Counted from the first letter of the stretch, positions 1 through 5,949 are shown. The stretch: 6,906 bases of DNA from Proteobacteria bacterium HN_bin10 (GCA_002083515.1 LWDN01000077.1:1-6906); one strand, 5' to 3'. The notes: generated by a model from the letters alone, not told the origin. Program-made: numbers and translations.

Positions 1-446
1 TCGCTGGTGCCGATGCCGAAGGCCAGCGCGCCGAAGGCCCCATGGGTCGAGGTGTGTGAGTCACCGCACACGATCGTCATGCCGGGGAGCGTGAAGCCCT
101 GTTCCGGGCCGATCACGTGCACGATGCCTTGCCGGGGGTCATCCATTCCAAAGAGCGTGATCCCGAACTCTGTGCAGTTGGCCTCGAGGGTGCGCACCTG
201 GATCGCGCTCACGGGGTCCGCGATGCCCAGGCGGCGATCGGTGGTCGGCACGTTGTGATCCGGGACGGCCAGGGCGGCGGCCGGGCGGCGGGGTGTTCGG
301 CCGGCCACGCGCAGCCCTTCAAAAGCCTGCGGGGAGGTGACTTCATGGATCAAGTGCCGGTCGATATAGAGGAGGGTCGTGCCGTCCGGTTCCTCCCGCA
401 CGACATGGGCATTCCAAATCTTTTCAAAGAGTGTTGAGGGGGCCAT
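1..446 (-). CDS. leuC: 3-isopropylmalate dehydratase large subunit (LeuC), N-terminal part, truncated by window edge
   Basis: LeuC with LeuD isomerises 2-isopropylmalate to 3-isopropylmalate in leucine biosynthesis in the cytoplasm, using a 4Fe-4S cluster. The 148 visible codons translate to a protein beginning MAPSTLFEKIWNAHVV. It carries the family blocks LLYIDRHLIHEVTSPQAF (about residues 25-42), DHN (63-65), GIVHVIGPEQG (107-117), CGDSHTSTHGAFGALAFGIG (127-146). These align without gaps to the start of E. coli LeuC as I recall it. The cluster-binding cysteines lie in the C-terminal part, outside the window. The ATG at 446-444 is chosen because it matches the family N-terminus and has AGGA at 455-452, five bases upstream. 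The gene runs leftwards off the window, so leuD or other leu genes probably follow there. Identification is firm; only completeness is unknown. Confidence 0.96.
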   Translation of the reverse strand, partial: MAPSTLFEKIWNAHVVREEPDGTTLLYIDRHLIHEVTSPQAFEGLRVAGRTPRRPAAALAVPDHNVPTTDRRLGIADPVSAIQVRTLEANCTEFGITLFGMDDPRQGIVHVIGPEQGFTLPGMTIVCGDSHTSTHGAFGALAFGIGTS

Positions 447-493
447 GGGGATCCTGTTCGCTGCTACTCACGACAAGGAGAAAATCCGGGCGC

Positions 494-502
494 ATTATAC
501 CA
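494..502 (-). promoter_or_regulatory. Extended -10 promoter for leuC
   Basis: On the minus strand 502-494 reads TGGTATAAT, a perfect -10 hexamer (499-494) with the TGn extension. Transcription would start near 487, giving a leader of about 40 bases before the leuC ATG at 446. The -35 position (about 517-522, ATGCAG) is poor, as is common when an extended -10 is present. That -35 region ends right where the MITE-like element at 523 begins. This is predicted from motif and spacing only. Confidence 0.65.
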
Positions 503-522
503 GGCTGGTCGGGCGGCTGCAT

Positions 523-739
523 CTAGCCCGCATTATTCATGACGGTTCGTCGCGAAATCGCGGAGTCGCCCAGCGAGACAGGCGCGCGGAGCCGCGAGGA
601 AGGGAGGCATCCTTGAACAGGATGTTGACCGCCCGAGCGGCGAGCCCGCCTGCCTGGGCACCGGGTCAGCCGCGCCCCGGCTTGTTGTAGCGGCGAGTCC
701 ACGATTGCAGCAGAAGCGTTCATGAATAATGCGGGCTAG
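523..739. repeat. MITE-like palindromic element with 20-bp perfect terminal inverted repeats
   Basis: The left end (523-542, ctagcccgcattattcatga) is the exact reverse complement of the right end (720-739). With two small gaps and scattered mismatches the complementarity continues inward, so arms of about 48 bases (523-570 and 692-739) pair. Inside are further hairpins: CGCGG/CCGCG at 585-596 and CATCCT/AGGATG at 608-624, close to the centre of the element. No convincing transposase or other gene is present. Both ends carry CTAG, which is self-complementary. It may be part of the inverted repeat or a 4-bp target duplication flanking it, and the sequence alone cannot decide. The structure suggests a non-autonomous insertion element or a large REP-like repeat. 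Mobility is inferred. The rest of the 447-797 gap holds the leuC promoter and leader on one side and, on the other, about 58 bases in which I see only the ribosome site of the next gene. Confidence 0.75.
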
Positions 740-797
740 GGGAGCGACCGAGCGGAAGGCTCAAGTCTCAGGGCCGGGTGCCGATGGAGAATACAAC

Positions 798-989
798 ATG
801 GAACAGGAGCCCTCCCTGGACCAAGTCACGATCCCCCGCTGGACCATCAGGCGGGACCCGGTCGTTCCCGACTGCGACACCTGCGGGACCTCGATCGTCA
901 CCATCAGGGCCGACCAACGGGAAATCTCCTTCTGTTCCTGCCATATCCTGACCGACTGGGTGCTCCAACGCCCCCGGGAAGACTCCTGA
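798..989 (+). CDS. Small Cys-rich hypothetical protein (CxxC...CxC), 63 aa
   Basis: I do not recognise the family. The protein begins MEQEPSLDQVTIPRW and contains CDTCG (about residues 32-36) and FCSCH (about 51-55). The CxxC and CxC pairs could bind one zinc or another metal, as in small zinc-ribbon proteins. There is no signal peptide or membrane segment. The ATG at 798 is chosen because GGAG at 786-789 sits eight bases upstream. The reading frame is open further upstream, but that stretch runs into the end of the palindromic element and looks non-coding. The gene stands alone, divergent from leuC and co-directional with the HD-GYP gene 167 bases downstream. A hairpin follows its stop codon. 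That a protein is made is likely from the ribosome site and the ordered Cys spacing, but not certain. Confidence 0.6.
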   Translation: MEQEPSLDQVTIPRWTIRRDPVVPDCDTCGTSIVTIRADQREISFCSCHILTDWVLQRPREDS

Positions 990-995
990 CATTCC

Positions 996-1013
996 TTGCC
1001 GCGGATGCGGCAA
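996..1013 (+). terminator. Hairpin after the small Cys-rich gene, possible terminator
   Basis: TTGCCGC at 996-1002 pairs perfectly with GCGGCAA at 1007-1013 around a GGAT loop, seven bases after the stop codon of the upstream gene. Only a short, interrupted T stretch follows (ATTGTC), so as an intrinsic terminator it is weak. It may instead just stabilise the 3' end. Confidence 0.4.
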
Positions 1014-1156
1014 ATTGTCGCCCCCGGCCTTCCCCTTGCTGCTCGTTGTTCTCAAGCTCCAGCCCAATACAGCCGATCTAGATAGTGGAGCCGTTTTTGC
1101 TTCCGAACATTAACTTATCCGTGCGGTTGGCAGCGCATACGCGACTCAGGTGTTCG

Positions 1157-2422
1157 ATGGCTATTAAACGGATCCCCATCGCCTCCCTGAAACTCGGCAT
1201 GTACCTGGTCGGCCTCGACCGGTCCTGGCTCGCCACCCCCTTCTTCACCCACAAGTTTCTCGTCGACAAACAAGCCCAGATCGACAAGCTGAAACAGATC
1301 AGCGTCCGCTTCGTGGACATCGATACGACCAAGGGGTTGGACGTCCAGGGGCCGGCGCGTCTGGTCGAGGACCCACCGGAACCGATTGAGGCGCCGGCCG
1401 TCGCCGAAGAGCCGGCTCCCGCTGCGCCGGATCCGCTGGCGGCCGTCCAGGCGAAGCCGGAACTCCACGGCACCGACTTGAAGGAAGAGTTTTCCGAGGC
1501 GCGCAAGGTCCGCAAGGAGATGATGCAGTCCGTGCGAGATCTGCTCGGATCGGTGCGGACGTCCGGGACCGTCGACACCGTCAAGACCAAACAAGTCGCC
1601 GAGCAGGTGATCACCACGACGCTGGCGCACGACCAGGCCATCGTCGCGCTGATCCGCACGCGGCAATTCAATCCCGAACTCTATGACCACGCGCTGTCGG
1701 TCTCGACCCTGGCGGTGCTGCTCGGCAAGCTCCTTGGCTATGGCCAAGACCGGTTGCAAACCATCGCGATGGCGGCGTTGGTCCACGACGTCGGCCTGCT
1801 GCGTCTCCCGGAGAATCTCCTGCACGTGCGGCGGGCCTATATGCCCTCGGAGCAAAAACTCTACGACACCCACCCCATGCTCGGCATGGAGGTGCTGAAG
1901 CAGAGCGGGGGCTTTTCGGCCGAGGTCTTGGAGATCATCGCCCGGCACCATGCGCCGCCGCCCCGGAGCGGTCAGGACAAAGAGGGCAGCCTGGTCGAAA
2001 GCATTCGTCTAACCCAAGTGGCCGACATGTACGATGAGCTGCTGACCGGGCAAGGCGATCGTCCGCCGCTGCCGATGCGGGATGCACTGCGGCTCCTCTA
2101 CAAGGAAGGGCAGGCGGGTCGCGTGGACGCCGAACTGACCGCCCACCTCATCAGCCAGATCGGCATCTATCCCCTGTACAGCTTCGTGGAGCTGAACACC
2201 GGACACCGCGGCATCGTCGCGTCGATCCAGCCGGGCGAACTACTCAAGCCGATGGTCCTGCTGACGCACGGCCCAGACCGGCGTCCCTACGACGAACCGA
2301 TGCCGGTGAATCTCGCCGCCGGTCCCTCCGAAAATGCGCCGCTCGAAATCACCACCGTGTTGGACCCCGAGGAAGCCGGCGTGAACGTGGAATCCATGCT
2401 GGCCGACTGGGTGGCGATTTGA
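1157..2422 (+). CDS. DUF3391 / HD-GYP-type phosphohydrolase domain protein with degenerate GYP motif, 421 aa
   Basis: HD-GYP proteins are cytoplasmic c-di-GMP phosphodiesterases or related signalling proteins. The N-terminus (MAIKRIPIASLKLGMYLVGL, residues 1-20, domain to about 62) is typical of DUF3391, which often precedes HD-GYP. Residues 70-100 form a Pro/Ala-rich linker. The HD domain spans about 165-350: H178, the HD pair H210-D211 in LVHDVGLLRLP, H239 in THP, H264-H265, and D290 in VADMYDEL. The segment after H264-H265 should read roughly HHExxDGxGYP but reads HHAPPPRSGQDKEG, so the glycine-tyrosine-proline loop is missing. The metal site looks intact, whereas c-di-GMP recognition is doubtful. 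GIYPLYSFVELNTG (337-350) is the usual end of the domain. The ATG at 1157 is preferred over an in-frame GTG at 1085 because it matches the DUF3391 start and has CAGG just upstream. It converges on pafA. Confidence 0.88.
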   Translation: MAIKRIPIASLKLGMYLVGLDRSWLATPFFTHKFLVDKQAQIDKLKQISVRFVDIDTTKGLDVQGPARLVEDPPEPIEAPAVAEEPAPAAPDPLAAVQAKPELHGTDLKEEFSEARKVRKEMMQSVRDLLGSVRTSGTVDTVKTKQVAEQVITTTLAHDQAIVALIRTRQFNPELYDHALSVSTLAVLLGKLLGYGQDRLQTIAMAALVHDVGLLRLPENLLHVRRAYMPSEQKLYDTHPMLGMEVLKQSGGFSAEVLEIIARHHAPPPRSGQDKEGSLVESIRLTQVADMYDELLTGQGDRPPLPMRDALRLLYKEGQAGRVDAELTAHLISQIGIYPLYSFVELNTGHRGIVASIQPGELLKPMVLLTHGPDRRPYDEPMPVNLAAGPSENAPLEITTVLDPEEAGVNVESMLADWVAI

Positions 2423-2426
2423 GGAA

Positions 2427-2510
2427 GTGAAAAATGAAAAGTGAAAAGTAAAAAGTGAGAGGCGAATAGTGGGAGGTGAACGGTGAAAAGTAAAAGGTGA
2501 ACAGTGGAAG
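2427..2510. repeat. Degenerate 7-bp tandem repeat, 12 units, consensus GTGAAAA
   Basis: Starting five bases after the HD-GYP stop codon, the sequence divides without gaps into twelve 7-base units: gtgaaaa, atgaaaa, gtgaaaa, gtaaaaa, gtgagag, gcgaata, gtgggag, gtgaacg, gtgaaaa, gtaaaag, gtgaaca, gtggaag. One strand is almost pure purine (G, A and a few T, two C). It lies in the gap between two convergent genes and contains no plausible coding sequence. It resembles in style the heptanucleotide STRR repeats described in cyanobacteria. Any role, such as a transcription boundary or slippage product, is unknown. Confidence 0.85.
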
Positions 2511-2569
2511 AGTAGGAAAAGCAGCGAGTGACTCCCAGCCCCGCGTCGATGCCCGCCCTTCCCCTCAAA

Positions 2570-2599
2570 GACGTTTCAGAATCGAGTGAGACGAACGTC
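2570..2599 (-). terminator. Stem-loop directly after pafA, weak terminator candidate
   Basis: Read on the minus strand, GACGTT (2599-2594) immediately follows the pafA stop codon. It pairs with AACGTC (2575-2570) across an 18-base loop, and TTTG comes next. An alternative inner stem (CGTCTC with GAAACG, using G-U pairs) is also possible. The short stem and short T run make it a weak case. It is listed because its position at the operon end fits. Confidence 0.25.
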
Positions 2600-4102
2600 C
2601 TAAGTTTCGCTCTGGGAAAGGTGTTCCTTGACCTGTTGGGCGTAGGTCTTAAAAGGGTCGGCCATCAGGAACGGGGCCTGGCCGCGCAGTTGGAAGGCGG
2701 TCCAATTGATGATGTAGGGCGGGAAGAAGCCCTCGGGGCGCATACGGTCTTCTTGCGGCTCCGTGGGTGTGCGGCTTGCCGGACAATCCAAGAGGTGGCG
2801 GACCAGCTCGCCGCGGCCAAAGGCGCGGGTGTTACGCGGGGGACGCTCCTGGGCCAGGGCAATCGCCTGGTCGGTCGTCACTCTGGGCACGCGGCCCTCG
2901 TCCAGCAGGCCGAAATAGAGGCCCTTCGCGGCGTTGAGATTGTGATACTCGAGGTCGAGGCTTTTCAGCGTGGGATCGGCCCAGTCCAGCCGCTCGGCCT
3001 CGCGGAAGGACTCCAGCAGCCAGAGTTTCGACGCCCAATCGACGCGCCCGACCAAGGCCGCGTAGTCGCCCCGTAGGTCTTTGAGAATCGACTCCCACTG
3101 GCCCAGGACCCAATCGGTCTCGTCGTCCTGCCCGTGAAAGCGTATCCGGGCTGCCTCGAGAAATCGCTCCTGAATGTCGATGGCGGAGATCGTCTCCCCC
3201 GATTCCAGTCGCACGAGCCAGGCGCGGGTTTCATCGCGCGAAATCTCTTGCAGAGCTTCGACCGGCTCGAAGATCGCCAGATCGGCCGGCGCCTGGCCCT
3301 CTTCAATCAACTGCAACACCAGCGCGGTGGCGCCGAGCTTGAGCGCGGTGGCCAGTTCGGCCATGTTCGAGTCACCCAACAACAGATGAATGCGTCGATA
3401 CTGGTTCGGGTCGGCCAGGGGCTCGTCGCGGGTGTTGACGATGGCTCGGTTGTGCTGCACCCACTCGAAGAAATCGTTCACGATGTGATCGGACCGCTGC
3501 GACAGCTGAAAGGGCACGAGGGGACGGTGGCGGCTCTCACCCATGCCGGATCGCGGCACGATGATCTGGCCGACCTGCATCCAACTTTCCGCGTCACCGG
3601 CTGCGCCGATGCGGCCCGCGCCGGTAAAGATCTGCCGCGTGACGAGGAAGGTGACCAAGGGCTGGAGGCCCCGACGCGTGAAGGGAAACCGCCGGGAGAC
3701 GAGGTAGTTTTCATGCGATCCGAAGGTCGCGTCGGTCTCGTGGTCGATGTTGTTCTTGATGAGCGAGACTTCGTCCGAGAGAGCCAGATCGTGCAGGGCT
3801 TGCTGCAGAATCAGATCGCCCGCGCGGTCGGAGGCGACGATGTCGGCCAGGGTTGCGCATTCGGGCGAGGCGTACTCGATATGCCCCATGTCGATGTAGA
3901 TGCGGCCGGCGTTGGTGAGGAAACCGCCGTTGCCGGGCGGTTCGTCATGGGCTCGATGATGGAGATCCAACACGCCGCGCCGCTGCGTGTGGAAGATGTG
4001 GTCGCGCAGTCGGTGGGCGTACCAGGACGGGGAATGGTCCGGCCGGTCCTGATGGATCAGCAGGCCGTATTCTGTCTCAAGGCCGATGACGCGGTTCAGC
4101 AT
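2600..4102 (-). CDS. pafA: PafA-type ligase of the Pup/UBact modifier, 500 aa
   Basis: PafA uses ATP to activate the C-terminal Glu of the modifier and joins it to target lysines, marking proteins for the proteasome. Family motifs visible: VIGLETEYG (5-13, ATP/Mg glutamates), GRIYIDMGHIEYASPEC (66-82; D71 at the place of the catalytic Asp), KNNIDHETDATFGSHENYL, LVTRQIFTGAGR, QLSQRSDHI, INTRDEP, and YRRIHLLLGDSNMAE. The C-terminus (FQLRGQAPFLMADPFKTY) matches PafA rather than Dop, as does its position after prcA. It is longer than mycobacterial PafA (about 452 aa). Extra residues lie before GRIYID (about 40-62) and in a segment before QLSQRSDHI. The start fits the family N-terminus, but the region upstream of the ATG is pyrimidine-rich and has no Shine-Dalgarno sequence. 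It lies 100 bases after prcA and is the last gene of the operon. The shared fold makes a Dop label the main alternative. Confidence 0.88.
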   Translation of the reverse strand: MLNRVIGLETEYGLLIHQDRPDHSPSWYAHRLRDHIFHTQRRGVLDLHHRAHDEPPGNGGFLTNAGRIYIDMGHIEYASPECATLADIVASDRAGDLILQQALHDLALSDEVSLIKNNIDHETDATFGSHENYLVSRRFPFTRRGLQPLVTFLVTRQIFTGAGRIGAAGDAESWMQVGQIIVPRSGMGESRHRPLVPFQLSQRSDHIVNDFFEWVQHNRAIVNTRDEPLADPNQYRRIHLLLGDSNMAELATALKLGATALVLQLIEEGQAPADLAIFEPVEALQEISRDETRAWLVRLESGETISAIDIQERFLEAARIRFHGQDDETDWVLGQWESILKDLRGDYAALVGRVDWASKLWLLESFREAERLDWADPTLKSLDLEYHNLNAAKGLYFGLLDEGRVPRVTTDQAIALAQERPPRNTRAFGRGELVRHLLDCPASRTPTEPQEDRMRPEGFFPPYIINWTAFQLRGQAPFLMADPFKTYAQQVKEHLSQSET

Positions 4103-4106
4103 GGCA

Positions 4107-4208
4107 GGCTAAGGTTAAGGGTGAGGCGAAGGTAACAAGAGACTGAATCGGAGGCTTCGGATGCAGGTTGTCCGCGACCGGGCCTCAGCCTGAACCTCGA
4201 CCTCAACC
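4107..4208. repeat. Inverted pair of degenerate 6-bp tandem repeats between prcA and pafA
   Basis: On the plus strand 4107-4136 is five 6-base units: ggctaa, ggttaa, gggtga, ggcgaa, ggtaac. At 4185-4208 are four units in the opposite orientation: tcagcc, tgaacc, tcgacc, tcaacc, whose complements read ggctga, ggttca, ggtcga, ggttga. The two tracts therefore share the consensus GGTTGA/GGTTAA and face each other across 48 bases. Transcripts could fold there, though mismatches make the stem imperfect. The stop codon of prcA (TGA, 4205-4203) lies within the last unit, and the other tract occupies the place where a pafA ribosome site would be. Confidence 0.75.
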
Positions 4209-5024
4209 TGCCAGGCCATCCGGCAAGAGGTCGCGGAGTTCATCGGGTTTGACGGTTCGATATTTCGATGAGCCCGGAGCCTGGCGTTCCAACAGGGCGC
4301 ACTCGATGGTCTTGTCTCCGAGCGTCTCGCGGAGATGGGCCGACAGCGCCGCCTCGTCCGGGGTGGCAGACGCCTGCCCCTTCGCGGGGGCGGCTCCGCC
4401 ACTCGGTTGCTCCGATTCTTCCTGGTCGCCGGCCCGCTGAAGCAGCGAGCCCAAGGCCCAAGCCTGTAGCGCCAGGCGCAGGGCCTCACGCAGGGGAACC
4501 GGCGAGGTCACGAGGCCTTTCGTGACGGCGGCCATCATGGCCTTGTGGACGCCCGGGGTGGCGGCCAGGGCGGCGCAGCGGGACGACTCTTCGAAGATGC
4601 CGTCGTAGTTGACCGTCAGGAAGGTGTCGCGTTCCGGTTTGGTCCCCAACTCGGCCAGCAGAATCTTGACGATATGGGGGGCTTTGAAAATCTCCTCGAA
4701 GGCCTGCTTGATGATCGGGGCCAATCCATATTTCATCAATCGCGCGCCGGTGACGTCGGAAGGCGAGCGGTTGAAGCCTTCCGTATGGGCCATCTCCAAC
4801 AGGCCGAAGCGGAGCTTTTCCAGGTCGGCCGGGTGGCCCATCCCACCCAGGCCGATCCGATCGTAGATTTCATAGAGCTTCGGTGTGCCGCGGCTCACGG
4901 TCAGAAGCAGCAAGCCGTCCGCATAGGAGAGCGCGACGACTGGGCTGCCTTGGCGAAACTGTTCGTCGAGATAGGTGCGGCGGTTCCCGACCGCTTCCAC
5001 CCACCGATAGGGTTCTTCATACAT
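4203..5024 (-). CDS. prcA: Proteasome alpha subunit PrcA, 273 aa
   Basis: PrcA forms the outer rings of the 20S core and controls substrate entry. It has no peptidase activity, and no catalytic N-terminal Thr is seen. Family features: SPVVALSYADGLLLLT (27-42), LYEIYDRIGLGGMGHPAD (50-67), TEGFNRSPSDVTGARL (81-96), and VNYDGIFEES (138-147). The final helix and strand include TIECALLERQ (239-248). Compared with mycobacterial PrcA (about 248 aa) it has a longer, Gly/Ala/Glu/Gln/Ser-rich stretch at about 198-232, probably a disordered surface loop. The ATG at 5024 overlaps the end of prcB by eight bases (ATGTATGA) and has AGGTGA inside prcB as its ribosome site. This points to translational coupling and balanced alpha/beta production. 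The stop codon falls in the 6-bp repeat tract that follows. Confidence 0.94.
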   Translation of the reverse strand: MYEEPYRWVEAVGNRRTYLDEQFRQGSPVVALSYADGLLLLTVSRGTPKLYEIYDRIGLGGMGHPADLEKLRFGLLEMAHTEGFNRSPSDVTGARLMKYGLAPIIKQAFEEIFKAPHIVKILLAELGTKPERDTFLTVNYDGIFEESSRCAALAATPGVHKAMMAAVTKGLVTSPVPLREALRLALQAWALGSLLQRAGDQEESEQPSGGAAPAKGQASATPDEAALSAHLRETLGDKTIECALLERQAPGSSKYRTVKPDELRDLLPDGLAG

Positions 5025-5796
5025 GGCGCGTCACCTGCGTATCGAACAGCGAGCGCAGCTGGGCATCGGCCAGGACCTGCACGCCCGTTGAGGTGATGAG
5101 CTTGACGATCGGATAGAGCCCGGCTTCCCGGTTGACGCCCCCGGTGGCCGAGTCGAACTCGGCCGCGCTGGTCAGCAGCCGCAGAGCCTGGACCGTGGCT
5201 TCTTCCTCGGGGAGTCGATTGAGCGGCTGCGGTCCCCAGGTGTTCAAGTAGTGCAGAATGCCTCGGATCGTCGGCGAGCCGGAACCGGACACCGCATACT
5301 CCACGCCTTCGAACTCCGCCCCCAGAATGTCGTAGAAGTAGATCTTGGCCGCCCCGTGATCGTGATCGTACCCGGCGAAGATGGGCGCGACGGCGCCGGT
5401 GCCGGCGAGGGCCGCCGCCACGTTCTCCTTGAGGAGTTTGGACACGGCGCGCAGCTTGCCCTCGAAGCTCAACTCTTGGAGCTGGCTCCGCCGGTAGTAC
5501 TTGAACGAATGTTCGAGGACGCGTGCCATTTCGTAGGCCGTGGCGGGCACGCCCGCGATCGCCATCACACAGTAACGATCGATCTCCAGCACCTTGTCGG
5601 TGCGATCGTACATGACCATGTTGCCGGCGGTGGCGCGGCGGTCTCCGGCCACGAGCACGCCGTCTCGATAGCGCATGGCCAAGATGGTGGTGCCGCGGGT
5701 AATCTCAGGCCCGGACCCCTCCGCCACCTGGCTCGCCGTTGGAAACTGATAGCCCTGTTCCTTGAGGAGTTGAAAAAAATCGCCTTGCATGCCCAT
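5017..5796 (-). CDS. prcB: Proteasome beta subunit PrcB with propeptide, 259 aa
   Basis: PrcB forms the inner rings and carries the peptidase active site. A propeptide of 35 residues ends at ITRG, and autocleavage would expose T36 (TTILAMRYRDGVLVAGDRR). Numbering from that Thr, Asp17 is D52 (AGDRR) and Lys33 is K68 (RTDKVLEID), so the catalytic Thr/Asp/Lys set is complete. AIAGVPATAYEMA (79-91) and the SGSGSP turn (170-175) also fit. The mature chain is about 224 residues, normal for the family. The ATG at 5796 has GAGG about nine bases upstream; a second in-frame ATG two codons later is less well spaced. It follows UBact after a 167-base gap containing inverted 9-bp repeats, and it overlaps prcA by eight bases. 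Confidence 0.95.
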   Translation of the reverse strand: MGMQGDFFQLLKEQGYQFPTASQVAEGSGPEITRGTTILAMRYRDGVLVAGDRRATAGNMVMYDRTDKVLEIDRYCVMAIAGVPATAYEMARVLEHSFKYYRRSQLQELSFEGKLRAVSKLLKENVAAALAGTGAVAPIFAGYDHDHGAAKIYFYDILGAEFEGVEYAVSGSGSPTIRGILHYLNTWGPQPLNRLPEEEATVQALRLLTSAAEFDSATGGVNREAGLYPIVKLITSTGVQVLADAQLRSLFDTQVTRHV

Positions 5797-5839
5797 GTGC
5801 TCGTGCCTCGTTGTTCGTGAAGCGTATCTCGGTGTTCGA

Positions 5840-5949
5840 GCGGGACTGGCGGGAAAAGCGCGACGAGCGAGAAGGGCGGGGAAAGCACAAGAGGTGGGAT
5901 GAGTCAGAGTCTCCTGTCGCGCCAGCCTCGCTTTTCTCGCTTGTCTCGC
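5840..5949. repeat. Inverted pair of degenerate 9-bp tandem repeats between UBact and prcB
   Basis: On the plus strand 5840-5893 divides into six 9-base units: gcgggactg, gcgggaaaa, gcgcgacga, gcgagaagg, gcggggaaa, gcacaagag. On the minus strand 5949-5914 divides into four units: gcgagacaa, gcgagaaaa, gcgaggctg, gcgcgacag. Both share the consensus GCGNGANNN, so the tracts face each other over 20 bases and can pair as an imperfect GC-rich hairpin in the operon RNA. Such a structure between the modifier gene and the proteasome genes could act as an attenuator or as an RNA-processing or stability element, which is inference. No internal promoter for prcB is apparent here. Confidence 0.75.

Noticed and set aside
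523..723. A 66-codon open frame on the minus strand inside the palindromic element
   Set aside because: Its start codon and its stop codon both lie in the terminal inverted repeats, and its content follows the internal palindromes. It is most simply a by-product of the repeat.
705..732. TTGCAG / TAATGC promoter for the small Cys-rich gene
   Set aside because: The -10 match is poor and the motif lies in the inverted repeat end, whose sequence is explained by the repeat itself.
1085..1156. GTG start giving a 24-residue longer HD-GYP protein
   Set aside because: The extra residues do not look like the family N-terminus, whereas the ATG at 1157 gives the typical DUF3391 start and has CAGG upstream.
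1115..1951. A 278-codon open frame on the minus strand opposite the HD-GYP gene
   Set aside because: The plus strand has clear DUF3391/HD motifs. The minus frame is Arg/Gly/Asp/His-rich and without motifs, as expected of a shadow frame.
2427..2510. CRISPR array
   Set aside because: The units are 7 bases long with no spacers, and no cas genes are nearby.
3134..4135. A 333-codon open frame on the plus strand opposite pafA
   Set aside because: It is a mirror frame of a well-identified gene in GC-rich DNA. It has no recognisable family, and its start is not supported by a ribosome site.
5251..5820. A 189-codon open frame on the plus strand opposite prcB
   Set aside because: PrcB with its full catalytic set occupies the other strand. 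This frame shows only the composition of an antisense reading.
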